A stretch of DNA of 64,000 bases from an uncultured Aquimarina sp. (GCA_937958985.1 CALGLV010000029.1:24754-88753), one strand, 5' to 3'. Positions 18,151 through 27,950 are shown, counted from the stretch's first letter. Notes: generated by a model from the sequence alone, not told the origin. Program-made: numbers and translations.

Positions 18151-18178
18151 AAAAGGCTTTCAATTACGAAAGCCTTTT
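18151..18178. terminator. Terminator after the DksA-like gene
   Basis: AAAAGGCTTTC and GAAAGCCTTTT form an 11-bp stem with a 6-nt loop, 9 bases beyond the stop codon. Confidence 0.85.
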
Positions 18179-18187
18179 GAGGAAATA

Positions 18188-18571
18188 TTATTTTTTTTGC
18201 ATGTTCTTAGCTTCAATACTAAGGGTTGCATGTGGTACTAATTTTAAGCGCTCAGGATTAATAAGCTTACCCGTTACACGGCAAATGCCATAGGTTTTGT
18301 TTTCAATGCGATTGAGTGCATTTTTTAAATCACGAAGAAATTTTTCTTGACGAATAGCTAATTGTGCATTCGCTTCTTTTGACATGGTTTCACTTCCTTC
18401 TTCAAAAGATTTAAAAGTAGGAGAAGTGTCTTCAGTGCCATTGTTTTTATCATTTGTATAGCTGCTTTTAAGCATTTCTAAATCCTTTTGGGATTGCGCC
18501 ATTTTTTCTAAAATGATTACTTTAAATTCTGCTAAATGTTCGTCTGAATATCTTTCTGTGGTTTCTTGCAT
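18188..18571 (-). CDS. TraR/DksA-family regulator lacking the zinc cysteines
   Basis: 127 aa, related to DksA, which binds RNA polymerase through its secondary channel and works with ppGpp. An N-terminal coiled coil (residues 12-90) is followed by the finger region YGICRVTGKLINPERLKLVPHATLSIEAKN. Of the four zinc cysteines only C97 remains; the other positions are T100, S118 and A121, so zinc is unlikely to be bound. This degenerate form appears to be usual in Flavobacteriia. It starts 5 bp downstream of ileS on the same strand, so it is very likely co-transcribed with it. Confidence 0.88.
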   Translation of the reverse strand: MQETTERYSDEHLAEFKVIILEKMAQSQKDLEMLKSSYTNDKNNGTEDTSPTFKSFEEGSETMSKEANAQLAIRQEKFLRDLKNALNRIENKTYGICRVTGKLINPERLKLVPHATLSIEAKNMQKK

Positions 18572-18576
18572 TTTAA

Positions 18577-21500
18577 TTACACTTTTTGAATTTGAATCTT
18601 TGTTTTTATGTCATCAAATTCAATTAATACTCCATTTTGTAAATCAGCTTCAAAGGCAATGCTATTTGCTAAAGTTTCTGCTTTAATGTATTCACCATTA
18701 TGAGCAATAGCTTCTGCTACAATATCATTATTTTCAAAACTAATATTAATAGTGTCTGTTACTTCAAAATCACTGTCTTTACGTAAATTTTGAATGCGAT
18801 TCACTAATTCTCGAGCAATTCCTTCTTTCTTTAGCTCGTTACTAATCGTAACGTCTAGCGCTACTGTTAGCCCGTTGGCATTTGCAACTAACCAGCCTTC
18901 AATGTCTTGCGAAGAAATTTCTACGTCGCTGAGTTGCAATGTAATATTTTTCCCGTTAATTTCTAAATGATATTCTCCATTTTGCTCCAATAAGCTAATA
19001 ATTGTTTGATCAAAGGATTGAATCTCATTAGCGATTAGTTTCATGTCTTTACCAAAACGTGGACCAAGAGCTTTAAAATTAGGTTTTATTTTTTTTACTA
19101 AAATTCCCGAAGCATCATCCAAAAGTTCTATTTCCTTAACATTAACCTCATTTTTTATCAAATCAGAAACAGCTTCGATAGCATTTTTTTCTTCTGCGTT
19201 AAGCACAGGAATCATAATTCGCTGTAGCGGTTGGCGCACTTTAATTTTTTCTTTTTGACGTAATGAAAGTACCAAAGAAGAAATAGTTTGAGCTTTACCC
19301 ATCTTTTCTTCTAATGTTTTGTTTACAAAAGAAGCGTCGTAAGTAGGGAAGTCAGCTAAATGAACACTCTCCGAAGTTTCTTTACCAGTACAAGCTACTA
19401 AATCTTTATACAAACGATCCATAAAGAATGGAGCTACCGGCGCTCCTAATTTAGAAACTGTTACTAAACAAGTGTATAGTGTTTGGTAAGCCGAAATTTT
19501 ATCTTGTGCATACTCCCCTTTCCAAAATCTTCTTCTGCATAAGCGCACATACCAGTTACTTAAATTTTCTTGTACAAAGTCCGAAATGGCACGCGTAGCA
19601 CGCGTAGGTTCGTAGTCGTTATAATAGGCATCTACCTTTTGGACTAGTGTATGTAATTCACTTAAAATCCATTGGTCAATTTCGGGTCTTTCATTTAAAG
19701 GAATTTCTGCTTCACTGTAATTAAAGTTGTCAAGATTGGCATACAGTGCAAAAAAGGAGTAGGTGTTGTATAGTGTTCCGAAAAATTTTCGACGTACTTC
19801 AGCAATACCTTCTAAATCAAATTTTAAATTATCCCAAGGGTTGGCGTTGCTTATCATGTACCAACGTGTAGCATCGGGGCCATAAGTGTTTAAAGTTTCA
19901 AAAGGGTCGGCAGCGTTTCCTAAACGCTTTGACATTTTTTGACCTTTTTTATCCAATACCAATCCGTTTGAAACTACGTTTTTGTAAGCTACATCATCAA
20001 AAATCATAGTAGAAATTGCGTGCAGGGTATAAAACCAACCACGTGTTTGGTCGACACCTTCGGCAATAAAATCAGCTTTGCGTTCGCCAGCTTCCACTTT
20101 TTCTTTATTTTCAAAAGGGTAGTGCCATTGTGCCACAGGCATAGAACCCGAGTCAAACCAAACATCTATTAAATCACTTTCACGTTTCATAGGTTTCCCA
20201 GAAGGAGAAATAAGTGTAATTTGATCGACAATATTTTTGTGTAAATCTATTTTAGCATAGTTTTCTTCCGACATGTTTCCTGCCTCAAAGTCAGCAAAAA
20301 TATCTTCTTCCAAAACGCCAGCATCTAACGCCTTTTTCATTTCTGCTTTAAGCTCGGCAACCGAACCTACACAAATTTCTTCGGTTTTATCTTCGGTACG
20401 CCAAATAGGTAATGGAATACCCCAATAACGAGAACGCGATAAATTCCAATCGTTAGCGTTGGCTAACCAGTTACCAAAACGGCCTTCGCCAGTGGCTTTG
20501 GGTTTCCAGTTAATGCCTAGGTTTAGCTCGTGCATACGGTCTTTAATATCCGTAACTTTAATAAACCAAGAATCTAAAGGGTAATATAAAATAGGTTTGT
20601 CGGTACGCCAGCAATTAGGGTAACTATGCACGTATTTTTCTACCTTAAAGGCTTTGTTTTCTTCTTTAAGTTTAATGGCTATTTCTACATCTGCAGAGCG
20701 TTCAGGAGCTTCACCGTCGTTATAATATTCGTTTTTAACATACTTTCCTGCAAACTCTCCCATATTGGAAGTGAACTTTCCCTGAAGATCGACAAGTGGT
20801 ACTAAGTTGTCATTTGCATCTTTAATAAGCATTGGCGGCACTTCGGGAGTTGCTTGTTTTGCAACCAAAGCATCATCGGCTCCAAAAGTTGGTGCGGTAT
20901 GTACTATACCGGTACCATCTTCGGTAGTTACAAAATCTCCTAAAATTACACGGAAAGCGTTTTCGGGGTTATTATTAGGCTGTGCATAGTCTAATAATTG
21001 CTCGTAACGAATGTCAAGTAAGTCTTTTCCTTTAAATTCAGTTAAAATTTTAAATGGAATTACTTTATCTCCAGCATTGTATGCTGTTATTTCTGAATCT
21101 TCGCTAACCTGATTGAATTTTTTTCCAGCAAATTGTTTGCCTACAAGGTTTTTAGCTAAAATTACTTTGGTAGCTTCAAAAGTGTATTGATTGAATGTTT
21201 CAACTAATACATAATCTATTTTTGGGCCTACTGTTAACGCGGTATTACTTGGCAACGTCCAAGGAGTTGTTGTCCAGGCTAAAAAGTAAACGTTTCCAAA
21301 GCCCTGTAAAAAACTAGGTAAACTGTTTTCAATAGCTTTAAATTGAGCGACTACTGTAGTGTCGGTAACATCTTGGTAAGTACCTGGCTGATTTAGCTCG
21401 TGAGAACTTAAACCAGTACCTGCTTTTGGAGAGTAAGGTTGTATGGTATATCCTTTATAGATCAACCCTTTTTTATACATTTCGGAAAGCAACCACCAAA

Positions 21501-21981
21501 CCGATTCCATGTATTTGGGTTTGTAAGTAATATATGGATCTTCCATATCTACCCAATATCCAATTTTTTCAGTAAGGTCGTTCCAAACATCGGTATAACG
21601 CATTACGGTTTTACGGCAAGCGGCATTATATTCTTCAACCGATATTTTAGTACCGATATCTTCCTTGGTAATTCCCAATTCTTTTTCGACTCCTAATTCT
21701 ACAGGAAGTCCGTGCGTATCCCAACCTGCTTTTCGTTTTACTTGAAAACCTTTTTGAGTTTTATAGCGACAAAAAATATCTTTAATAGCACGTGCCATTA
21801 CGTGGTGAATACCAGGAAGTCCGTTTGCAGAAGGAGGTCCTTCAAAAAAAACGAAAGGTTTGCTGCCTTCGCGAGAAGAAATACTCTTTTCAAAAACGCT
21901 CTCTTTTTTCCAAAAATCTAAAATCTCTTCGGCCACTTTTGGAAGGTCTAATCCCTTATAATCTGCGAACTTAGTGCTCAT
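18577..21981 (-). CDS. ileS: Isoleucyl-tRNA synthetase, eukaryote-like type 2
   Basis: Class Ia aminoacyl-tRNA synthetase charging tRNA-Ile, 1134 aa. The HIGH motif appears as GIHH (residues 57-60, after PPSANGLP) and the KMSKS motif as KMSKR (about residue 680). The editing domain carries the WTTTPWTLPSNTAL and DDALVAK stretches. The length, KMSKR and absence of the C-terminal zinc-finger cysteines mark it as the type 2 (eukaryote-like) enzyme, a class known for natural insensitivity to mupirocin (family knowledge, not tested here). It heads an operon with the DksA-like gene, 5 bp apart. Confidence 0.95.
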   Translation of the reverse strand: MSTKFADYKGLDLPKVAEEILDFWKKESVFEKSISSREGSKPFVFFEGPPSANGLPGIHHVMARAIKDIFCRYKTQKGFQVKRKAGWDTHGLPVELGVEKELGITKEDIGTKISVEEYNAACRKTVMRYTDVWNDLTEKIGYWVDMEDPYITYKPKYMESVWWLLSEMYKKGLIYKGYTIQPYSPKAGTGLSSHELNQPGTYQDVTDTTVVAQFKAIENSLPSFLQGFGNVYFLAWTTTPWTLPSNTALTVGPKIDYVLVETFNQYTFEATKVILAKNLVGKQFAGKKFNQVSEDSEITAYNAGDKVIPFKILTEFKGKDLLDIRYEQLLDYAQPNNNPENAFRVILGDFVTTEDGTGIVHTAPTFGADDALVAKQATPEVPPMLIKDANDNLVPLVDLQGKFTSNMGEFAGKYVKNEYYNDGEAPERSADVEIAIKLKEENKAFKVEKYVHSYPNCWRTDKPILYYPLDSWFIKVTDIKDRMHELNLGINWKPKATGEGRFGNWLANANDWNLSRSRYWGIPLPIWRTEDKTEEICVGSVAELKAEMKKALDAGVLEEDIFADFEAGNMSEENYAKIDLHKNIVDQITLISPSGKPMKRESDLIDVWFDSGSMPVAQWHYPFENKEKVEAGERKADFIAEGVDQTRGWFYTLHAISTMIFDDVAYKNVVSNGLVLDKKGQKMSKRLGNAADPFETLNTYGPDATRWYMISNANPWDNLKFDLEGIAEVRRKFFGTLYNTYSFFALYANLDNFNYSEAEIPLNERPEIDQWILSELHTLVQKVDAYYNDYEPTRATRAISDFVQENLSNWYVRLCRRRFWKGEYAQDKISAYQTLYTCLVTVSKLGAPVAPFFMDRLYKDLVACTGKETSESVHLADFPTYDASFVNKTLEEKMGKAQTISSLVLSLRQKEKIKVRQPLQRIMIPVLNAEEKNAIEAVSDLIKNEVNVKEIELLDDASGILVKKIKPNFKALGPRFGKDMKLIANEIQSFDQTIISLLEQNGEYHLEINGKNITLQLSDVEISSQDIEGWLVANANGLTVALDVTISNELKKEGIARELVNRIQNLRKDSDFEVTDTINISFENNDIVAEAIAHNGEYIKAETLANSIAFEADLQNGVLIEFDDIKTKIQIQKV

Positions 21982-22259
21982 GGGTATTCACTTATAATTT
22001 AGGTTGCGAAAATAGGGAATTTTTAAGAGTTTTTAGGCGCTTAAATAAGGATGTATAATTTGTTGAAAATAAGAATTAGATTGAGCTCAGTTGAAATAAG
22101 CTTATTTAGTATTGTATTTTAAAATACATAGATTCAAAAAAGAGGTTCTCTAGACTAGTTTTTTTAATGAATAATTCGGATTGGTATTTTCGAAAGATCA
22201 TAAAGCTAAGAATAGAAATGAATTATTTATCTTTAGAATAGGCTGAAATTATATTTAAA

Positions 22260-23030
22260 ATGAATGAAAATTTAGTAGTTACCACCCTTCAAATCCCGCT
22301 AGTGTGGAATGCCCCTATTGTTAATAAAACAGCAATAGAAACGCATCTGCCCCAAATTTCATATACTGATATTGTAGTTTTACCAGAAACCTTTACAACG
22401 GGGTTTGCGGTAACTAGTTTTGAGGCAGAAACTATGCAAGGAGCAACGGTACAATGGATGCTTCAAATGGCAAAAAAGCATGGTTTTGCTATAGTAGGGA
22501 GTGTATTTATTAAAGAAGATGAAGCCGTGTACAACCGAATGATTTTCGCTAGTCCCGATGGGCAGCTTCAACAATATGATAAATGGCATTTGTTTGGTAT
22601 GGGAGAAGAAAGCAAGTTGCTAACAAAAGGAAACTCGCTTCCTGTTTTTGAATATAAAGGATGGAAAATAAAACCGCTAATTTGTTATGATTTGCGTTTT
22701 CCTGTTACGAGTAGAAACACCAGTAACTATGACGTAATTATATGCATTGCAAATTGGCCTAAAGCTCGTATTGAAGCTTGGGATGCCCTTTTAAAAGCAC
22801 GAGCCATTGAAAATTTATGTTATGTTGTTGGTGTAAATAGGGTTGGGAGTGATGCTAATAATTTGGAGTATTCAGGACACTCCTGTGTTTACAACCCGCT
22901 AGGAAAAGCATTAATGGAGGTTTTAGAAATAGCGGATATACAAACCACAACAATCCAAAAGCAAAAACTAAAAGCGGTACGAGCTAGCTTTCCTTTTTTA
23001 AATGATCGCGATTTGTTTACGATTCCTTAA
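22260..23030 (+). CDS. Nitrilase-superfamily omega-amidase-like hydrolase
   Basis: 256-aa C-N hydrolase. The Glu-Lys-Cys triad is complete: E43 (LPETFTTGF), K108 (YDKWHLFG) and C142 (LICYDLRFP). Wording and length fit the YafV/Nit2 group, which removes the amide of 2-oxoglutaramate or 2-oxosuccinamate, a repair step linked to glutamine transamination. The substrate is inferred from the family. It is convergent with the Ig-like lipoprotein gene, with only 2 bp between stops. Two palindromes (22094-22107 and 22113-22128) lie in its 278-bp upstream region. Confidence 0.87.
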   Translation: MNENLVVTTLQIPLVWNAPIVNKTAIETHLPQISYTDIVVLPETFTTGFAVTSFEAETMQGATVQWMLQMAKKHGFAIVGSVFIKEDEAVYNRMIFASPDGQLQQYDKWHLFGMGEESKLLTKGNSLPVFEYKGWKIKPLICYDLRFPVTSRNTSNYDVIICIANWPKARIEAWDALLKARAIENLCYVVGVNRVGSDANNLEYSGHSCVYNPLGKALMEVLEIADIQTTTIQKQKLKAVRASFPFLNDRDLFTIP

Positions 23031-23032
23031 AA

Positions 23033-24646
23033 TTAATCCAATACAATATCTTGATTAACATCCCAATTCGCTCTAACGGTAACAGGTTTTTCATAAAAGA
23101 AAATAGGTTCTGGCTGAAGCTTTTTTAGATAATTACCGGTATCCCATTTTCCGTTATTATTTAAGTCATAAATTACTTTTACAATATAATCTCCTGGTGA
23201 TAATTCAGAAAAACTTAAGCTGTTAGATTCTTTTAAGGTGACTTCTTTTTCAATGTTACCACCTTTTTGTAATTGAACTATCAATGTGTTTTCTTTGTTT
23301 TCAACACTGAAATTTAATTTTAAATTACCATAAGCAGCGTTTTCAAGGGTAGTTAACGTATAAGTTATTGTGTCTTGATTGGTATTGCCTAAAAAATCAC
23401 TAAAGGCATTGGGTAAAACCTTCATGGCGTAGCGGCTATTTTCTTTTTTTGGAAAATTGATGCTAATTTGGTTTTTAAAGCTTTCCCATTTTTGAGTAAA
23501 ATTCACAGCTAAGGTGTCGGCGTCTATAATAGAAACTAATGTTTCATCTAGTTTATTTAATGGGGTATTTGCTGAAATTTCAAAAGCCTCTTTTAGCTTA
23601 AGATTGGTTCCGTTATTAGTAAGTTTTAAAGAGTCTTTGTTTTGGTCTTTATAGCGGGCAATAATAGTATCTGTAATTTTTCCAGAAGTAGCTTTAAAAA
23701 TTAAAGAATCTTGCTCAAAAAATGGCTTTACCCAAAAGTTAAGAGTATCCTTGTTTTTTTCTTTCAGTATAAGGGTTTCAAATTTTAAAGTGTCGGGGAA
23801 AGAACCTAAGATTTCTATTTTAGGCTCGGAAACTTCTCCAAAATAACCGATTTGAAACTGGTTTTTAGAAACTTGTTTTGACCTTGTATAGCGAAATTCT
23901 TGGATTTCATTAAATAACTTTAATGACGCTGTAGTATCCTGCGGAATAGAAATTGATTTGTCAAGAAAAGCGATTTGGTCTTTTATAGGGTCGAACTTGT
24001 AATTGTTGTTGTTATCGTTTATTGCGACGAGCCTATAATTTCCTTCACGTAAGTAGTTAAATTTAAAAACAGTAGTACTGTCCTTTGTGGTAGTTACGTA
24101 TCGAGGGAGTTCATTATAAACTATAGAGTCATTAATAGTTTCATTTTCTTCATATAAAAAAACAGAAACTTTGTCTTCTAAACTTTGTTTTAAAACATCG
24201 TTTACTGTTCCTCCAAAACTTAGGGAGTCTAATTCGTTTCCTGTAGAAAACACGTATTGAAAAAAATCAAAAGGATTTTTTTCGTTATAATCCACAATAC
24301 TATTTCCAAAATTAATAGCATAGGTTGTGTTTGTAAGTAGGGTGTCTACTATTTTTATTTTAATGGTTTTAGTAGCATAGCCCAATGGTTTAATTTCAGG
24401 TTTGTTTTTCATTGGCGGCGAAATTAAAATTTGTTGATCGGGTTTGTCTAGTGTCACCAATTCATCAAAAGTTAATCTAATTTCCCGTGCCGTAAAGTTT
24501 GTGGATTTATTAGGCGGTGTGGCTCTCACTAATTCGGGTGCTTTTTCATCTTTAGGTCCTCCAGTAATTGACTGCCTTTTTGCGCAACTAGAAAGAAATA
24601 ATAAGCAAATAAAAATAAGGTAAGGATGTGACGCGCTGAAAGACAT
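23033..24646 (-). CDS. Ig-like-domain lipoprotein (Big_5 type)
   Basis: 537 aa from the ATG at 24646; a TTG 24 bases upstream would add eight residues before the lipoprotein leader and is unlikely. The leader MSFSASHPYLIFICLLFLSSC predicts lipidation. Residues ~30-125 are an SbsA/Big_5-type Ig-like domain (GPKDEKAPELVRATPPNKST ... RLTFDELVTLD ... YAINFGNSIVDYNEKNP). The rest is beta-rich and contains two short DNNNNYKFDPIKDQ/DLNNNGKWDTGNY motifs that look like calcium-binding or PKD-like turns. The role is unknown; an envelope-associated position is clear. It lies 37 bp downstream of the ComF-like gene on the same strand. Confidence 0.82.
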   Translation of the reverse strand: MSFSASHPYLIFICLLFLSSCAKRQSITGGPKDEKAPELVRATPPNKSTNFTAREIRLTFDELVTLDKPDQQILISPPMKNKPEIKPLGYATKTIKIKIVDTLLTNTTYAINFGNSIVDYNEKNPFDFFQYVFSTGNELDSLSFGGTVNDVLKQSLEDKVSVFLYEENETINDSIVYNELPRYVTTTKDSTTVFKFNYLREGNYRLVAINDNNNNYKFDPIKDQIAFLDKSISIPQDTTASLKLFNEIQEFRYTRSKQVSKNQFQIGYFGEVSEPKIEILGSFPDTLKFETLILKEKNKDTLNFWVKPFFEQDSLIFKATSGKITDTIIARYKDQNKDSLKLTNNGTNLKLKEAFEISANTPLNKLDETLVSIIDADTLAVNFTQKWESFKNQISINFPKKENSRYAMKVLPNAFSDFLGNTNQDTITYTLTTLENAAYGNLKLNFSVENKENTLIVQLQKGGNIEKEVTLKESNSLSFSELSPGDYIVKVIYDLNNNGKWDTGNYLKKLQPEPIFFYEKPVTVRANWDVNQDIVLD

Positions 24647-24683
24647 ATACTTTTTTGAACAAAGAAACAAAAACTAAATAAAT

Positions 24684-25373
24684 TTAAAGACTTTCATTAG
24701 GCACTAAAGCAATCGAAGCGATACTAATTTTACCAGCCTTGTTTTTTAAACAACTTACACAGGCGCGCATTGTGGCACCAGTAGTTATAATATCGTCTAA
24801 AATAAGGATGTGTTTTTCTTTAAGATCGTCCGGTTTATTTAGGGTTAAGCTATTTAAAATATTATTAAAACGCTCTTTTCTGTTTAAAGAAACTTGCGAT
24901 TTTTTATGTGTTGTTTTTGTTAATATATCGTCTCGGTAATCAGCATTTAGCTTTTGGGCAATAGTTTGTGCGTATAGTGCTACTTGGTTGTATCCTCTTT
25001 GGCGTAATCTTTTTTTGTGAATAGGTATTGGGATAACTAAATCAATAGTTTGAAAGTCCTCGGTTTTAAGTAAAACAGCAGCGTGCCAATTCCCAATAAG
25101 TTCGCCAATGTGTAAATGGTTTCGGTATTTTAAATTATGAAGTAATTCTTGTACTTCGGAATGCTTTTCAAAATAAAAAAGACTAGAAAAATTAGTTATT
25201 ACGATGCCTTCTTTAAAAAGGACATTTAATTTTAGATTGGTAAGAGACTTAATACTAATTACAGGTAATTCATTTCTGCAATTCGTGCAAATTTCATTTT
25301 CGTTAGGGATCAAAAGCTCATAACAAGCGTTACAGCTTTTAGGGAATAGTAAAAGTATTAGATCTTTAAGCAT
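24684..25373 (-). CDS. ComF family phosphoribosyltransferase-like protein
   Basis: 229-aa ComF/GntX-type protein. An N-terminal zinc ribbon (C14-x2-C17 and C29-x2-C32) is followed by a phosphoribosyltransferase fold with the PRPP loop ILILDDIITTGAT and the preceding RLRQRGYNQVALYAQTIA. Relatives are needed for DNA uptake during natural transformation, but many bacteria keep the gene without known competence. It is upstream of the Ig-like lipoprotein gene and divergent from the coiled-coil gene at 25429. Confidence 0.88.
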   Translation of the reverse strand: MLKDLILLLFPKSCNACYELLIPNENEICTNCRNELPVISIKSLTNLKLNVLFKEGIVITNFSSLFYFEKHSEVQELLHNLKYRNHLHIGELIGNWHAAVLLKTEDFQTIDLVIPIPIHKKRLRQRGYNQVALYAQTIAQKLNADYRDDILTKTTHKKSQVSLNRKERFNNILNSLTLNKPDDLKEKHILILDDIITTGATMRACVSCLKNKAGKISIASIALVPNESL

Positions 25374-25428
25374 AGATTTTATTTGTAAATAATTAAATTA
25401 GTAGGGCGTTAGCGCAGAATAACCAACT

Positions 25429-26310
25429 ATGATTTCAAAAAGAATTCTTCCAGTATTAATTGCTTTAGCTCTTATTTTGTCTTTAATTATCTGTGCTATA
25501 GGAATTTACCTAAATAAATTGGAAAAAATAAATTTTAATCATAATAAAGAAATCCTGCAGGAAAAGGAGGCAATTAAAAGTGAATTAGAAGAATTATTAA
25601 ATAATTACGATGCTGTAACATTTACGAATAAAGATTTACAAGAAGAATTAAACCTAAAAAAGAAAGAAACAGATAGTCTTTATAGAGCTTTAACCAAAAC
25701 AGCTCCTAAATTAAGTTTGCTAAGAATTTACCGTTCTCAAATAAGAAAATTAAGAGAAGAAAAAATTAAACTTTTAAAAACAAATGATAGTTTAATTACG
25801 GTAAATGTTTTAATGAAGGATAGTTTACATTTAAAAGATTCTCAAATTAAAAAATATTTTAAGGCTAAAAGAGATTTATATGACGAAAATGTAGCGCTTA
25901 CTGCAGCAATAAAGAAACGGAAAAAATTATCGTTTTATTCCACTAGTGGTACGGGAGTTAAAGTTAAAAACAGTGGTAAAGTAATTGTTACAGATAAAAT
26001 TAAACGTTTATCTAAAATAAAAATTTGCACAATTGTTAAGTCTAATAGTGAACTAATAAGCGAATCTAAAAAAGTGTATTTTAAAGTATTTGGTCCTAAA
26101 AAAGCACTTTTAGGAAAAATTATTAAAGTGAAGCACGAAACCAAGCCTCTGTTTTATAGTTCGATACATCAGTTTTTTTATAGAAATCAGCGTTTAGATA
26201 TTTGTAAGTTTATAGACGTTGACCCCGCGGAACTAATAGCAGGGGAGTATACTGTTGAGGTTTACTTTGATCACGAAATACACGACATTTCTCAATTCAT
26301 ATTGCGGTAG
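25429..26310 (+). CDS. Membrane-anchored coiled-coil protein upstream of glyS
   Basis: 293 aa. A single N-terminal membrane helix (residues 7-28) is followed by a long coiled coil (about 30-165, rich in Glu/Lys heptads) and a basic C-terminal beta domain (about 175-293) that includes KVFGPKKALLGK and ELIAGEYTVEVYFDHEIHDI. Similar flavobacterial proteins next to glyS are often labelled chromosome-partition proteins, but no Walker motif is present and I do not support that label. It probably faces the periplasm. It is separated from glyS by 38 bp that carry a -7 box, so glyS also has its own promoter. Confidence 0.72.
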   Translation: MISKRILPVLIALALILSLIICAIGIYLNKLEKINFNHNKEILQEKEAIKSELEELLNNYDAVTFTNKDLQEELNLKKKETDSLYRALTKTAPKLSLLRIYRSQIRKLREEKIKLLKTNDSLITVNVLMKDSLHLKDSQIKKYFKAKRDLYDENVALTAAIKKRKKLSFYSTSGTGVKVKNSGKVIVTDKIKRLSKIKICTIVKSNSELISESKKVYFKVFGPKKALLGKIIKVKHETKPLFYSSIHQFFYRNQRLDICKFIDVDPAELIAGEYTVEVYFDHEIHDISQFILR

Positions 26311-26333
26311 TTTTTTAAACTGATAATTTCTGC

Positions 26334-26341
26334 TATTTTTG
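26334..26341 (+). promoter_or_regulatory. -7 element TATTTTTG of glyS
   Basis: TATTTTTG ends 7 bases before the glyS ATG, so the transcript would be leaderless or nearly so. No ideal -33 TTG is seen. Confidence 0.4.
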
Positions 26342-26348
26342 CGCTATT

Positions 26349-27890
26349 ATGGCAAAACAAGAAGATACTTTCAAAAAAGTAATATCACACGCTAAAGAAT
26401 ATGGTTATATTTTTGGTTCAAGTGAAATATACGATGGTTTAAGTGCGGTTTATGATTACGGTCAAAACGGTGCTGAGCTTAAAAAAAATATCCGCGAGTA
26501 TTGGTGGAAGAGTATGGTGCAAATGCATCAAAACATCGTAGGATTAGATGCTTCTATTTTTATGCACCCTACAACTTGGAAAGCTTCAGGACATGTAGAT
26601 GCATTCAACGATCCATTAATAGATAATAAAGACTCTAAAAAGCGTTACCGTGCGGATGTATTGATTGAAGATCATGCTGAAAAAATTCTGCAAAAAGCGA
26701 ATAAAGAAATAGCAAAAGCTAAAAAACGTTTTGGAGACACTTTTAACGAAGAGGAGTTTGTTACTACAAACCCAAGAGTAATAAAATACTTAGCAGAAAA
26801 CAAAGCCATACTAGCGCGTATGGGGAGTTCTTTAGAAAAAGAAGATTTAGCGGATGTTAAGCTTTTAATAGAAGAGCTTGGGATTTCCGACCCAGATACA
26901 GGTTCAAAAAACTGGACAGATGTACGTCAGTTCAATTTAATGTTTGGAACGAAATTAGGAGCATCTGCAGAAACAGCTACCGATTTATATTTACGACCAG
27001 AAACAGCTCAGGGTATTTTTGTAAACTTTTTAAATGTACAAAAAACAGGTCGTATGAAAGTGCCTTTTGGAATTGCCCAAACAGGTAAGGCCTTTCGTAA
27101 TGAAATAGTAGCACGTCAGTTTATTTTTCGTATGCGAGAATTTGAACAAATGGAAATGCAATTTTTTGTGCGTCCAGGCGAAGAAATGAAATCCTACGAA
27201 TATTGGAAGGAAACACGTTTAAAGTGGCACCTATCTTTAGGATTAGGAGAAGAAAATTACCGTTTTCACGATCATGATAAATTAGCCCACTATGCTAATG
27301 CCGCAGCCGATATTGAATTTAACTTCCCATTTGGATTTAAAGAACTAGAAGGAATTCACTCCCGTACCGATTTTGATTTAAAAGCTCATGAAGAGTTTTC
27401 AGGAAAAAAATTAAAGTACTACGATAACGAAATTAGTGAAAGCTATACGCCATATGTAGTAGAAACGTCTGTTGGTTTAGATAGAATGTTTTTAGCGGTA
27501 TTTTCTAAATCTCTTAAAGAGGAAAAATTAGAAGATGGAAGCTCTAGAACGGTATTGAAACTACCCGCAGTTTTAGCGCCTACAAAAGCAGCTATATTTC
27601 CATTAGTTAAAAAAGATGGATTGCCAGAATTAGCAAAAGAAATCGTAGCTGATTTAAAATTTGATTTTAACGTGCTTTACGACGAAAAAGATGCCGTAGG
27701 GAAGCGTTACCGTCGTCAAGATGCTAACGGAACTCCATTTTGTATTACCGTAGATCACGAATCGTTAGAAACCAAAACAGTTACTATTCGCGATAGAGAT
27801 ACTATGGAGCAAGAGCGTGTTGCAATTGCTGATTTAGGTAGAATTTTAGAAGAAAAAACCTCTTTTAAAACATGGTTGGCTAAATTATAA
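26349..27890 (+). CDS. glyS: Glycyl-tRNA synthetase, dimeric alpha2 type
   Basis: Class II synthetase charging tRNA-Gly, 513 aa, of the single-chain alpha2 type also found in eukaryotes, archaea and Bacteroidota (not the alpha2beta2 GlyQS form). Motif 1/2 and substrate blocks are visible: YGFIFGSSEIYDGLSAVYDYGQNGAELK-like start, LRPETAQGIFVNF, QTGKAFRNEI, FIFRMREFEQMEMQFFV, and motif 3 ETSVGLDRMF. The C-terminal anticodon-binding domain includes YRRQDANGTPFCITVD. It ends at a strong terminator. Confidence 0.96.
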   Translation: MAKQEDTFKKVISHAKEYGYIFGSSEIYDGLSAVYDYGQNGAELKKNIREYWWKSMVQMHQNIVGLDASIFMHPTTWKASGHVDAFNDPLIDNKDSKKRYRADVLIEDHAEKILQKANKEIAKAKKRFGDTFNEEEFVTTNPRVIKYLAENKAILARMGSSLEKEDLADVKLLIEELGISDPDTGSKNWTDVRQFNLMFGTKLGASAETATDLYLRPETAQGIFVNFLNVQKTGRMKVPFGIAQTGKAFRNEIVARQFIFRMREFEQMEMQFFVRPGEEMKSYEYWKETRLKWHLSLGLGEENYRFHDHDKLAHYANAAADIEFNFPFGFKELEGIHSRTDFDLKAHEEFSGKKLKYYDNEISESYTPYVVETSVGLDRMFLAVFSKSLKEEKLEDGSSRTVLKLPAVLAPTKAAIFPLVKKDGLPELAKEIVADLKFDFNVLYDEKDAVGKRYRRQDANGTPFCITVDHESLETKTVTIRDRDTMEQERVAIADLGRILEEKTSFKTWLAKL

Positions 27891-27914
27891 TAAGCGAACC
27901 TCATATTTAATTTC

Positions 27915-27950
27915 AAAAAACAGCAACCCAATATTCGGTTGCTGTTTTTT
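27915..27950 (+). terminator. Terminator after glyS
   Basis: AAAAAACAGCAACC and GGTTGCTGTTTTTT form a 14-bp stem with an 8-nt loop, followed by more T. Confidence 0.9.

Noticed and set aside
25429..26310. ParA chromosome-partition protein
   Set aside because: There is no Walker A or deviant Walker motif; it is a membrane-anchored coiled coil.
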